Positions 53,786 to 61,998 of a stretch of 64,000 nucleotides of DNA are shown here, one piece after another. The position numbers and the translations under genes are program-made. Position 1 is the first letter of the stretch. The number at the start of each line of letters is the position of its first letter. Under the pieces are notes generated by a model. The model did no database searches. It was not told where the DNA came from and saw only the letters and a list, made by a program, of their open reading frames with translations. This stretch comes from Erythrobacter sp. AP23 (GTDB taxonomy: Bacteria; Pseudomonadota; Alphaproteobacteria; Sphingomonadales; Sphingomonadaceae): assembly GCF_001542855.1 (NCBI RefSeq), contig NZ_LNBY01000012.1, forward strand, positions 62,001 to 126,000. Reading direction: 5' to 3'.

Positions 53786-54871
53786 TCAGAAGGCTTTCTG
53801 CCACCCCACGGTCAGGTTCCAGTCGGCCGCCATCTGCGGGCCGTTGAGATCCTGATAGATCGGCAGACCCAGTTCGATACCCAGTCGATGCCCGGCCAGC
53901 GCTCCATGCGTGCCGACGAGATTGACGCCGGCCAGCAGGTCGACGCGTTCGCCGCCCTGGAAATCGGGATTGGCAGTCTGCACCGGCCCCATGATGTTGG
54001 GATCGATTCCGTCTATGCGGCCCATGGTCCGCGCCTTGGCGCGACTCGACAGGCTGATCCACTGCGCAGGACGGTAGCTGGCCCAGGCGGTCGCCTCGTA
54101 AGTGTCACCAAAGGCATAGCCCCACTTGTTCGAATCGAGCCTGATCGAGGCGGCGGCCTGCGCCCCGAAACCGATCGCACCGCGGCGCGCCTTGTAGGTG
54201 AGCGCGGGCTCCAGGTCCCAGGTCCCCGTCCCCGCCTGCATCATATAGGGCACGCGTACTGTGGGCTGCATGCCCATCGGCGTGAGGACGGTGGCGGTCT
54301 CGTCGGTCGAGCCCGTCGGCAGGCTGATACCGGCCTTAAGGGTCAACTCGTCCGCCCTCATCGCGCCCGCCTCCGGAATGCCGATCAGCGGGAAAAGCGC
54401 GGCGACCTTGGTGTCACCCAAGGCCTTGGGATTGGTCTGGAAAGTGCCCAGGACGGTGGTGCCCATCCCGCCCTGGTAGGTGAGGTGGTCCATCTCTTTC
54501 TCGATATAGTGGCCCATCACCATCAGCGTGACCGCGTCCGACGGGGCATACATCATGCCGAGCATATACATGTCGGTGCGCATTTCGGTGGGCACGATAC
54601 GCAGGGTGGGCGGCTGCATCGGCATGCCGGCAAAGCGGTTTGGCACGGTCGTCACGATAGTGTCGGCGGCGACATCGTCGGTGCCGATCTGGTTGCCGCT
54701 CATTTCCATATGCATGGCGCGGAAAGAGACCATGAATTCGCCCTGCTTGTGCGCGTGATCGGCCATCACGCCGATCGGCGCGTGATCGTCGGCATAGACA
54801 TTGTGTGCATGGGCAAGCGTCGGAAGGGCGAGCGCCGCGAGGGCACCCGCGCAAGAAAGCACGTGTTTCAT
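53786..54871 (-). CDS. Met-rich outer-membrane or envelope protein
   Basis: A 361-residue exported protein (signal MKHVLSCAGALAALALPTLA). The body looks like an outer-membrane beta-barrel of the phenol-degradation-pathway (SphA/MetA) type, ending with an aromatic C-terminus (TVGWQKAF). Methionine- and histidine-rich patches (FRAMHMEMSGNQIG, GMMYAPSDAVTLMVMGHY) suggest metal contact, possibly copper. It is downstream of a His-rich DUF2946-like gene. Confidence 0.72.
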   Translation of the reverse strand: MKHVLSCAGALAALALPTLAHAHNVYADDHAPIGVMADHAHKQGEFMVSFRAMHMEMSGNQIGTDDVAADTIVTTVPNRFAGMPMQPPTLRIVPTEMRTDMYMLGMMYAPSDAVTLMVMGHYIEKEMDHLTYQGGMGTTVLGTFQTNPKALGDTKVAALFPLIGIPEAGAMRADELTLKAGISLPTGSTDETATVLTPMGMQPTVRVPYMMQAGTGTWDLEPALTYKARRGAIGFGAQAAASIRLDSNKWGYAFGDTYEATAWASYRPAQWISLSSRAKARTMGRIDGIDPNIMGPVQTANPDFQGGERVDLLAGVNLVGTHGALAGHRLGIELGLPIYQDLNGPQMAADWNLTVGWQKAF

Positions 54872-54932
54872 CGTAGATAATCCTGAATTGCAGAAGGAAT
54901 GCACGCCGGCGTCGGGACGCCGCGCGGCGGGT

Positions 54933-55355
54933 TCAGGAGTGTCTGGGAGGGCCGGTCGACGGAGGCAGCGCGGCCGGGAATATGGTGGTCAGCGGGCTGG
55001 CAGGAAGCGGTTCGCTACGAGTGTAGGGCTGCACATCCGCCGACGCGACGGGGGAAGGCGGAACATCGGCCTGCGCCTGCGTCCCGTAGTCGCAGAACGC
55101 ATTGCCCGCATCCGCCTCGGCCTTGTCGTCATCGTCGCCCGGCGCCGCGTGATGGTGGTCGTGATGGCCGGCCATCGCGCCGGTCTGTTGCCGGGAGTGC
55201 CGCGGACCGGCGAAGGAGCCGCTGCCGATGTCGGTCGAACCGGGACAGATCAGCAATGCGGGGCCGCCCGCCGCTGCGCCGGGCATGAACCCCGCAGGCG
55301 CGGTGGCAAAGGAAAACAGTGCCAGGAGGCACAGGATGGCAATACGCCGCGACAC
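54933..55355 (-). CDS. Exported His-rich protein, DUF2946-like
   Basis: A 140-residue protein starting from GTG. It has a signal/anchor (AILCLLALFSFATAPAGFMPG), the LLICPGS Cys motif of DUF2946-type proteins, and a His/Asp cluster GHHDHHHAAPGDDDDK, likely a metal-binding loop. The C-terminus is Pro-rich. It is 61 bp upstream of the Met-rich envelope gene in the same direction. Together they suggest periplasmic copper or other soft-metal handling; neither a CopA ATPase nor a multicopper oxidase is nearby. Confidence 0.68.
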   Translation of the reverse strand: MSRRIAILCLLALFSFATAPAGFMPGAAAGGPALLICPGSTDIGSGSFAGPRHSRQQTGAMAGHHDHHHAAPGDDDDKAEADAGNAFCDYGTQAQADVPPSPVASADVQPYTRSEPLPASPLTTIFPAALPPSTGPPRHS

Positions 55356-55403
55356 GGCCGCAGCCCTAGAATGCCACGCGCATATGGCAAGGCCTTAAGC
55401 TGC

Positions 55404-55733
55404 CTAGTACCGCCGCATGTCGTGGCTTTCGGCGGGGATGCGCACGGTCAGGCCGTCCATTTGCGCAGTCAGCTCGATCTGGCAGGACAGGCGGCTGGTG
55501 CGGGCGACACCGGCGGCGAGGTCGAGCATGTCCTCTTCCTCCTCGCTCGCCTCCTCCAGCCGGTCGAACCATTCGGGTGCGATGATCACGTGGCAAGTGG
55601 AGCAGGCCATCTGGCCCTCGCAGGTCCCCTCGAGCGGCAGCCCTGCCGCCTGCGCTACGCGCAGCAGGTTTTCGCCCGGCTCGGCCTCGGCAGTGACGGT
55701 CTCGCCCTGCGACGTGACGAATTCGATCTTCAC
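55404..55733 (-). CDS. fdx: [2Fe-2S] ferredoxin
   Basis: A 109-residue adrenodoxin-type ferredoxin starting at GTG. The cluster ligands are in CEGQMACSTC (Cys 38, 44, 47) and a fourth Cys at about 84 (RLSCQIEL). It supplies electrons for Fe-S cluster assembly and P450 or other redox enzymes. Its GTG overlaps the stop of the cysteine desulfurase gene (GTGA), linking it to Fe-S biogenesis. Confidence 0.94.
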   Translation of the reverse strand: MKIEFVTSQGETVTAEAEPGENLLRVAQAAGLPLEGTCEGQMACSTCHVIIAPEWFDRLEEASEEEEDMLDLAAGVARTSRLSCQIELTAQMDGLTVRIPAESHDMRRY

Positions 55734-56806
55734 AGTCCCTGCGCCTCCGCTGCCGCATTGATCTTGCCCGCCGCTTCCTCGATTTCCTCCGGCGTGGTGT
55801 AGCGCCCGAAGCCGAGGCGGATCGAGTTTTTCGCCTGCTTGTCCGACAGTCCGATGGCCTTGAGCACATGGCTCGGGCGACCTGATCCGCTGGCGCAGGC
55901 GCTGCCGGCGGAGAACATCACATCGCGCACATCGCTCATCAGGCGGGCGACATCCAGCCCCTTGCGGCGGATGTTGAGATTGCCGTGCCAGCGGGCCTCC
56001 TCGCTGCCGTTCAGGGCCCAATCCACAAAGAACTCGCGCGCACGCCGCCAGAGCTTTTCGACATGCTCGCGATCCTGTTCCATGCGGTCCTTGGCCTCGG
56101 CGGCGGCGGCGCCCATCCCCGCAATCAGCGCAGGGCTGAGTGTGCCCGAACGCAGGCCGAACTCCTGCCCGCCGCCGGTCTGTACCTCGTGCAGATCGAG
56201 CCCGTCGCGCACCCACAGCGCACCCACACCCTTGGGGCCGTGGAACTTATGCGCCGATATCGCGATCATGTCCGCGCCGGTCAGCTCGATCCGGCCATAG
56301 GCCTGCACCGCATCGCACAGGAACAGCGCGTTGTTTTCCTTGGCCTTGCGGTGCCATTCGATGGTCGGCTGGATGGTCCCGATCTCGTTGTTGACCTGCA
56401 TGACGCATACCAGCCGCGTGTCGGCCGGAAGGTCCTGCTTGGTGTTGCATTGCCCGTTCTTGGCGACATTGAGCACATGGCTCTTACCCGCATCCTGCGC
56501 GGTATCGCCGACCGCCGAATGCTCGATCGCCGAATAGGAGACCGTGCCGCCCTGCCCCGACCCGCGAATGGCGAGATTGAGCGCCTCGGTCGCGCCGCCG
56601 GTGAAGATCACGCGGCCATTGGGCGGAAACAGCGCAGCAACCTGGTCGCGCGCCAGTTCGATCGCGGCCCTGGCCTGGCGGCCCATCCGGTGCGCGGAAT
56701 GCGGATTTCCGAAACCGGTGCCGCCCGGCCCGTCGAGCCAGCGCAGCATCGCATCGCGCGCCTCGGGTGCGAGCGGGGTGGTGGCCTGGTAGTCGAGATA
56801 GATCAT
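55730..56806 (-). CDS. Cysteine desulfurase 1 (IscS/NifS type)
   Basis: A 358-residue PLP enzyme that takes sulfur from cysteine. MIYLDYQATTPLAPEARDAM is the family start, SAHKFHGPKG carries the PLP Lys, and the sulfur-accepting Cys is in GSACASGSGRPS. It is complete and overlaps the ferredoxin gene. A paralogue lies upstream at 57138 across a repeat. Confidence 0.94.
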   Translation of the reverse strand: MIYLDYQATTPLAPEARDAMLRWLDGPGGTGFGNPHSAHRMGRQARAAIELARDQVAALFPPNGRVIFTGGATEALNLAIRGSGQGGTVSYSAIEHSAVGDTAQDAGKSHVLNVAKNGQCNTKQDLPADTRLVCVMQVNNEIGTIQPTIEWHRKAKENNALFLCDAVQAYGRIELTGADMIAISAHKFHGPKGVGALWVRDGLDLHEVQTGGGQEFGLRSGTLSPALIAGMGAAAAEAKDRMEQDREHVEKLWRRAREFFVDWALNGSEEARWHGNLNIRRKGLDVARLMSDVRDVMFSAGSACASGSGRPSHVLKAIGLSDKQAKNSIRLGFGRYTTPEEIEEAAGKINAAAEAQGL

Positions 56807-57029
56807 GCGACCCTTGCGATAGTGTCTGGGTGACGAAGTTTACACCGTGTCACTTTTGGACGGATGGCTGAAGGCCGCGGAATTGCGCGCGCTTCGCAGT
56901 GCGAGCCGCGGGTGACGGACACGGAGCGGGGGCGGCAAACAGGGTCCGAGGCGTGGAAGATTTCATGCACCGGTGGCTGTCCGATTTCTGCCGTGTAGGA
57001 AAGGGGCGATTTCGCTGCCCACTTTCTTG
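56807..57029. other. No gene seen between the two desulfurases
   Basis: With 57030-57115 (repeat), this makes a 331-bp gap. It contains the 9-bp palindrome ACACCGTGT near 56845, upstream of the first desulfurase, which could be a regulator site, but no reading frame with a ribosome binding site. Confidence 0.5.
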
Positions 57030-57115
57030 CGTCATCCCGGACCTGATCCGGGATCCCGCTTTTTGTCGACCGCGCTGGCAAGAAGCTGGACCCCGGCTCG
57101 GGGGCCGGGGTGACG
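57030..57115. repeat. Dispersed REP-type inverted repeat, copy 4
   Basis: Starts CGTCATCCCGGACCTGATCC and ends GGCCGGGGTGACG, with an inner pair of hairpins. It is the copy whose reading gives VIPDLIRDP, the familiar translation of this repeat. It separates the two cysteine desulfurase genes. Confidence 0.85.
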
Positions 57116-57137
57116 AGGAAGGTTGAGGGTCCGAAAT

Positions 57138-58160
57138 TCATCCCTTCGCCAGATCGCGCCACACTTCGCAGAAGCGTTCCACCTCGGCGCGTGTCGTGTT
57201 CCAGCCGACCGAGACGCGGATGGTGTTCGCGGCGATCTCCGGTTCGACCTGCATCGCCTCGAGCACGCGGCTGGTCTTCATCGTCCCGCTCGAACAGGCG
57301 CTACCCTGCGACACCGCAATGCCGGCCATGTCGAGGCGCATGACCTGCGCCGTGGCACTCATATCGGGCATGGCCATGGCTCGGATATAGGGCGTGGGAT
57401 CGGACAGGCGGTCGGACAACCAGGTGCCGCCCAACGTGCGGCAATGCTCCGCAAGTTCGTTCAGCGGTGCGAGGATATGAGGATCGAGGAAAGGCTCGCC
57501 AAGGGCCTCCAGAGCCGCGACCATGCCGAGCGCGCCGGGCATGTTCTCGGTCCCGCGCCGATAGCCGCGCTCCTGCCCGCCCGAGGGGGCGAGCATCGCA
57601 TAGTCCTTCACCAAAAGCGCGCCGACACCGATCGGCCCGCCGAACTTGTGCGCCGATACGATCGCCATGTCGCAGGGCGGCAGGGGCATTTTGCCTGCCC
57701 CTTGCGCGCAATCGGCGAGCAGCAGCCCGCCTGCCTGGTGGACGATGCCTGCGATGGCAGACAGATCCTGCCGGTTGCCGGTTTCCGAATTGACCTGCTG
57801 CACAGCGACCAGCGGCCGCTCGCGCTGCACTGCCTCGCTCCGCACCTCGAGATCGAGCGCGCCATCGCTGCGTACCGGCAGGCGTTCCGCATCCGGGGCC
57901 GCCTGCAGCATGCAATCGTGCTCTACCGTGGACACGAGCCGGGCTCGCGCATTCGCATGCTGCAACGCCAGCGCCGCCGCCTCGCTCGCCCCCGAAGTGA
58001 AAACCACCTCGCCATCCCAGCCGACCGCCTCCCTGAGCCGGTCGCGCGCATCCTCCAGCAGGCTGCGCGCCTTGCGGCCAGCCGCGTGCGGGCTCGAGGG
58101 ATTGGCCCACTGCGCGAAGCCCTCTTCCATCGCCGCCCGCGCCTCCGGGCGCAGCGGCAT
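57138..58160 (-). CDS. Cysteine desulfurase 2, with an unclear start codon
   Basis: At least 340 residues, PLP cysteine desulfurase. The PLP Lys is in SAHKFGGPIG and the catalytic Cys in GSACSSGTMKTS. The only standard ATG, at 58160, would remove the conserved IYLDHAAT strand, yet that sequence is encoded just upstream, in frame, as ATC CCG GAA CGT ATC TAT CTC GAC CAC (58196 onward). No ATG, GTG or TTG precedes it before a TAG. The real start may therefore be a rare ATC/ATT/CTG codon or a lost start. Confidence 0.85.
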   Translation of the reverse strand: MPLRPEARAAMEEGFAQWANPSSPHAAGRKARSLLEDARDRLREAVGWDGEVVFTSGASEAAALALQHANARARLVSTVEHDCMLQAAPDAERLPVRSDGALDLEVRSEAVQRERPLVAVQQVNSETGNRQDLSAIAGIVHQAGGLLLADCAQGAGKMPLPPCDMAIVSAHKFGGPIGVGALLVKDYAMLAPSGGQERGYRRGTENMPGALGMVAALEALGEPFLDPHILAPLNELAEHCRTLGGTWLSDRLSDPTPYIRAMAMPDMSATAQVMRLDMAGIAVSQGSACSSGTMKTSRVLEAMQVEPEIAANTIRVSVGWNTTRAEVERFCEVWRDLAKG

Positions 58161-58311
58161 GGTGGCGGCGTGGTCGAGATAGATACGTTCCGGGATGATA
58201 CAGGCTCGAAATGATTGCGAATTGGGCAGTAAACCCTATATAGCGCGCAACCTCGCGCAAGCCCTGTCGGGCGCCGCGCCCATGAAAATTTCGACCAGGG
58301 TATACCTCCCC

Positions 58312-58968
58312 ATGCCGACCGTGATCTTTCCCGGCCCCGAAGGCCGCCTCGAAGGCCGTTTCTCTCCCGCTCCGCGTCCGCGCGCACCGGTGGCGATGAT
58401 CCTCCACCCGCACCCGCAGGGCGGCGGGACGATGAACGAACAGATCACCCAGCGGCTCTACAAGACCTTCGTCAACCGCGGCTTCGCGACGCTGCGCTTC
58501 AACTTCCGCGGCGTCGGCCGCAGCCAGGGCAGTTTCGACAACGGCATCGGCGAACTGTCGGACGCCGCCAGCGCGCTCGACTGGGTGCAGCAGGTCCATC
58601 CCGAAGCGCAGGTGACCTGGGTCGCCGGCGTCAGCTTCGGCGCACTGATCGGCATGCAGCTGCTGATGCGCCGCCCCGAGATCCGCGGCTGGATTTCCAT
58701 CGGTGCGCCGGCGAGCATGTACGACTTCTCCTTCCTCGCCCCCTGCCCTGCCAGCGGCATCTTCATCCACGGCGCGCAGGACACGGTGGTCCAGCCGCAG
58801 GCGGTGACCAAGCTGGTCGAGAAGCTGCGCACGCAGAAGCACATCACCGTGCACCACGAGGAAATCCCGCGCGCGAACCACTTCTTCGAAAACGAGCAGG
58901 AAGAGCTGATGAAGTCGGTCGACAACTATCTCGACTTCCGCCTCGACCCGAGCTGCCCGATCAAGTGA
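58312..58968 (+). CDS. Alpha/beta hydrolase, CocE/dienelactone-hydrolase-like
   Basis: A 218-residue hydrolase starting MPTVIFPGPEGRLEGRF. ILHPHPQGGGTMNE is the oxyanion region, AGVSFGALIG has the nucleophile Ser, HGAQDTVV the Asp and RANHFF the His. Such proteins are found next to Fe-S genes in sphingomonads, though their role is unknown. ATG 58282 is an alternative start. It is divergent from the second desulfurase. Confidence 0.87.
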   Translation: MPTVIFPGPEGRLEGRFSPAPRPRAPVAMILHPHPQGGGTMNEQITQRLYKTFVNRGFATLRFNFRGVGRSQGSFDNGIGELSDAASALDWVQQVHPEAQVTWVAGVSFGALIGMQLLMRRPEIRGWISIGAPASMYDFSFLAPCPASGIFIHGAQDTVVQPQAVTKLVEKLRTQKHITVHHEEIPRANHFFENEQEELMKSVDNYLDFRLDPSCPIK

Positions 58969-59120
58969 TCGGGCGCGCTGTTCGGCCTTCCAAACTGTAG
59001 GACATTGGCAAGGTTTTGTTTCGCAACGCGAAACTGCTTGTCGAATTATTGTTATGTTGTAACATTTTCCAAACGAGGAGTCGCAAGGACGCCTCCCGCT
59101 TTGGAAGAGGAGCACCATCC

Positions 59121-59792
59121 ATGTCCTATGTCGACCAATCCCGCGGGCCGTCTCCCGCAGGCATCGCCGCCGTCATCGGGGTGCATGCCGCAGTCGCCGC
59201 ACTGCTCGTAACGGGACTGACCGTGACAGGCGTCATCCCAGAGGTGAGAACCGATTGGGAGGTTCGCGATATTCCGGATACTCCGCCGCCGCTACCGCCG
59301 GAGCCGTCCGCTGACCCGGTGGAGGCGAAACCTGCGCAGCCGACCGAACCGCTGGTGCATGTTCCGCAGCCCAAGTTCGAGCTGGACACGACGGCGCCGA
59401 CCATCCCGAGCACCGAATTGATCTTCCCGCCCCTGCCAACGCCCTCGCCTGGGCTGGGTACGGCCGTCCCCACGCCCGCACCGCAGCCGAGCTTCACGCC
59501 GGTCGGCGCGAAGCCGCGAAACGATCCGGCTGCGTGGTTCTCGGACAATGACTATCGTCCCGCGTGGATCAGGAAGGAACTGACCGGGCTTGCCACCTTC
59601 CGGCTTGAGGTTGCGGCCAATGGGCGCGTGACCGGTTGCACCGTCACCGCATCGACCGGCCATGGCGAGCTCGACGCGGCCACCTGCCGTCTCGTCAGCA
59701 AGCGTGCCCGCTTCGAACCCGCACGCGGCGGTACTGGCGAGGCGGTTGCGGGCAGCTACACAGGCTCGGTGCTGTGGCGCTTGCCCGACTGA
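59121..59792 (+). CDS. TonB-like energy transducer
   Basis: A 223-residue protein with an N-terminal membrane anchor (AAVIGVHAAVAALLVTGLTV), a long Pro-rich linker (DTPPPLPPEPSADPVEAKPA), and a C-terminal TonB domain: ATFRLEVAANGRVTGCTVTA and a final strand ending VLWRLPD. It would couple ExbBD proton energy to outer-membrane receptors. ATG 59121 follows GAGGAGC; upstream ATG 59016 adds a non-TonB leader. Confidence 0.9.
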   Translation: MSYVDQSRGPSPAGIAAVIGVHAAVAALLVTGLTVTGVIPEVRTDWEVRDIPDTPPPLPPEPSADPVEAKPAQPTEPLVHVPQPKFELDTTAPTIPSTELIFPPLPTPSPGLGTAVPTPAPQPSFTPVGAKPRNDPAAWFSDNDYRPAWIRKELTGLATFRLEVAANGRVTGCTVTASTGHGELDAATCRLVSKRARFEPARGGTGEAVAGSYTGSVLWRLPD

Positions 59793-59799
59793 TCCGTGC

Positions 59800-60021
59800 C
59801 TAGCGTGCGCCCTGCTCGAGCCTGTCGAGCGGGGCCTCGCCGCCCGCATCGGGCAGGGTCCAGATCGCAACATTCATCAGCGCCACGGCAGCCAGCAGCA
59901 CCATAAGCAGCGCATTCTTCACATTGCCCGTCCGGCGCCATAGGAAGAATGCACCGATGATCAGCAGGATCGCGGCAAGGACGGTGATGGAAAGCACGGC
60001 ATCGAGCATGCGCGTCGCCAT
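59800..60021 (-). CDS. Small two-helix membrane protein, unknown function
   Basis: A 73-residue frame with two membrane helices (VLSITVLAAILLIIGAFFLW and NALLMVLLAAVALMNVAIWT) and an acidic tail. ATG 60009 is an alternative start. It lies convergent to tonB (7-bp gap) and divergent from the DUF885 gene. No family is recognised; the length and regular helices make it likely real. Confidence 0.6.
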   Translation of the reverse strand: MATRMLDAVLSITVLAAILLIIGAFFLWRRTGNVKNALLMVLLAAVALMNVAIWTLPDAGGEAPLDRLEQGAR

Positions 60022-60075
60022 ACGCAGCTTGCACGGTATTTGACAGCCCTGCGCGTGCGAAGCACACCCGCGCGC

Positions 60076-61941
60076 ATGACCATTGCCAGCACAGCCATCA
60101 CCCGTCGCCAGGCCCTTGCCGGTCTCGGCGCGACCTCCGCCCTCGCACTTTCCGGATGCGCCGCCACGGCCCGGCCGGAGGCCATATCGCAGGCGCGCTC
60201 GATCGGCGCGCAGCGCCTGCTCGAAGTGGTGGGCTACAATCTGCTCGAACACGAACCCGAACGTGCAACCGCGCTGGGGGTCGACACCGGGCGCTACGCT
60301 TACCTGCGCGGCAGGCTGGAAGATCAGTCACCCGCCGGACAAGAGGCTTATGCTGCGACACTGCGCCGCGACCTGGAACGCGTGCGCGCCTTCCCGCGCG
60401 AGGGGCTCGACAGCGACACGCTGACCAGCCTCGACGTGGTCGAGAGCGCCTACGATCTCGCACTCGACGGATTTGCCCTGCCCTATGGCGATACGCCGGT
60501 CGGCAACTGGCGCACCGCGCCCTATGTGGTGATCCAGAACGTCGGCGAATATCTCGCGCTGCCGCGCTTCATGCAATCGAACCACAAGGTCGAGAACGGC
60601 GAGGATGCCGATGCCTATATCGAGCGGATGGAGCAGATGCCCGCCGTGTTCGATGGCGAGCTGGCGCGCATTCGCGCGGCCCGGGGCATGGGCGTGGTGC
60701 CGCCATCCTTCCTGCTCGACAAGGCGCTTCGCCAGATGGAACAGACCATCGCCAGCGCGGGCAAGGGCGAGCTCTTCTCCGATGATTTGCGCGCCAAGCT
60801 GAATGCCAGAGGCATGCCCGAGAGCCACGCCAACCGCGCCGCGATCCTGGAAGCCGGCCCGATTGCCGAGGCGCTGACGCGCCAGCTCGACGAATTGCGC
60901 GCCGAACGCGCGGTCGCAACCGACGATCCCGGGATTTCCGCACGCCCGTACGGCGAGGAATTCTACGCCTGGGCGCTGCGTTCCAGCACGACCACGCGGC
61001 TGACGCCCGACGAGGTGCACCGGCAGGGGCTCGAGGAACTGGAGGCGCTGCACGCCCGGATGGACCCGATCCTGCGCGATATCGGCTATACCAGCGGCAC
61101 GGTGGGCGAGCGCATGCAGGCGCTTTCGCAGGACCCGCGCTACCAGTTCGCCGAGGGCGATCCGGGCCGCGCGCAGATAATGGATTTCATCGCCGAGCGG
61201 ATCGACTGGATCAAGGCGCAGATGCCGCGCGCCTTCAACACGCTGGTCGATCCCAATCTCGAAGTGCGCCGGATTCCGCCGGCCGAGGAAGTCGGCGCGC
61301 CGGGCGCCTATGGCGGCGCGGGGAGCAAGGACGGGACGATCCCGGGCCGCTTCTGGATCAACCTCAGGACCACCGACCTGCACCGCAAGTACGACCTGGC
61401 CGACCTGACCTATCACGAGACCATTCCGGGCCACGTATGGGAGGGCGAATATTCGAACCGCCTGCCGCTGATCCGCTCGATCCTCGCCTTCAATCCCTTC
61501 AGCGAAGGCTGGGCGCTCTACGGCGAACAGATGGCCGACGAACTCGGCGCCTATGACGATTTCACCGTCGGCCGGCTGGGTTACCTGCAAAGCCTCGCCT
61601 TCCGCGCCTGCCGCATGGTGGTCGACACCGGGTTGCACGCAAAGGGATGGAGCCGCGCGAAAGCGGTCGACTTCTTCGTCACGCGCAATGGCAGCAAGCC
61701 GGCCGAGGTCGAGAGCGAAGTCGATCGCTATTGCAGCTGGCCGGGTCAGGCGACCGGCTACAAGCTCGGCCACAGCCGCATCGTCGACCAGCGCGCGCGG
61801 GCACAGCGCGAACTGGGCGCGGCCTACGACTTCAAGGCGTTCAACGATGCCGTCGTGCTGGGCGGGAACGTCCCGATGGATGTGCTGGAGAAGAATGTCG
61901 GGCGTTACATAGCGAGCGCGAGAATGACGCATTCGTCATAG
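60076..61941 (+). CDS. DUF885-family zinc-peptidase-like lipoprotein
   Basis: A 621-residue protein. It starts with a Tat signal (TRRQALAGLGATSALA) and lipobox (LSGC). The metal site is YHETIPGHVWE near residue 445, an HExxxxH-like HETIPGH with a downstream SEGWALYGEQ Glu. DUF885 proteins are probable metallopeptidases of unknown substrate. It is complete; an upstream ATG at 60040 only adds a leader. Confidence 0.87.
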   Translation: MTIASTAITRRQALAGLGATSALALSGCAATARPEAISQARSIGAQRLLEVVGYNLLEHEPERATALGVDTGRYAYLRGRLEDQSPAGQEAYAATLRRDLERVRAFPREGLDSDTLTSLDVVESAYDLALDGFALPYGDTPVGNWRTAPYVVIQNVGEYLALPRFMQSNHKVENGEDADAYIERMEQMPAVFDGELARIRAARGMGVVPPSFLLDKALRQMEQTIASAGKGELFSDDLRAKLNARGMPESHANRAAILEAGPIAEALTRQLDELRAERAVATDDPGISARPYGEEFYAWALRSSTTTRLTPDEVHRQGLEELEALHARMDPILRDIGYTSGTVGERMQALSQDPRYQFAEGDPGRAQIMDFIAERIDWIKAQMPRAFNTLVDPNLEVRRIPPAEEVGAPGAYGGAGSKDGTIPGRFWINLRTTDLHRKYDLADLTYHETIPGHVWEGEYSNRLPLIRSILAFNPFSEGWALYGEQMADELGAYDDFTVGRLGYLQSLAFRACRMVVDTGLHAKGWSRAKAVDFFVTRNGSKPAEVESEVDRYCSWPGQATGYKLGHSRIVDQRARAQRELGAAYDFKAFNDAVVLGGNVPMDVLEKNVGRYIASARMTHSS

Positions 61942-61998
61942 AATTCTCATGTAACGCCATTAGGGTCCCTGGTGGACATTCAAACAGGGGTCGCAACC

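Noticed and set aside
56840..56855. ACACCGTGT palindrome before the first desulfurase as an iron-regulator box.
   Set aside because: Short and not matching a known iron-box consensus I can state; kept only as a note in the spacer entry.
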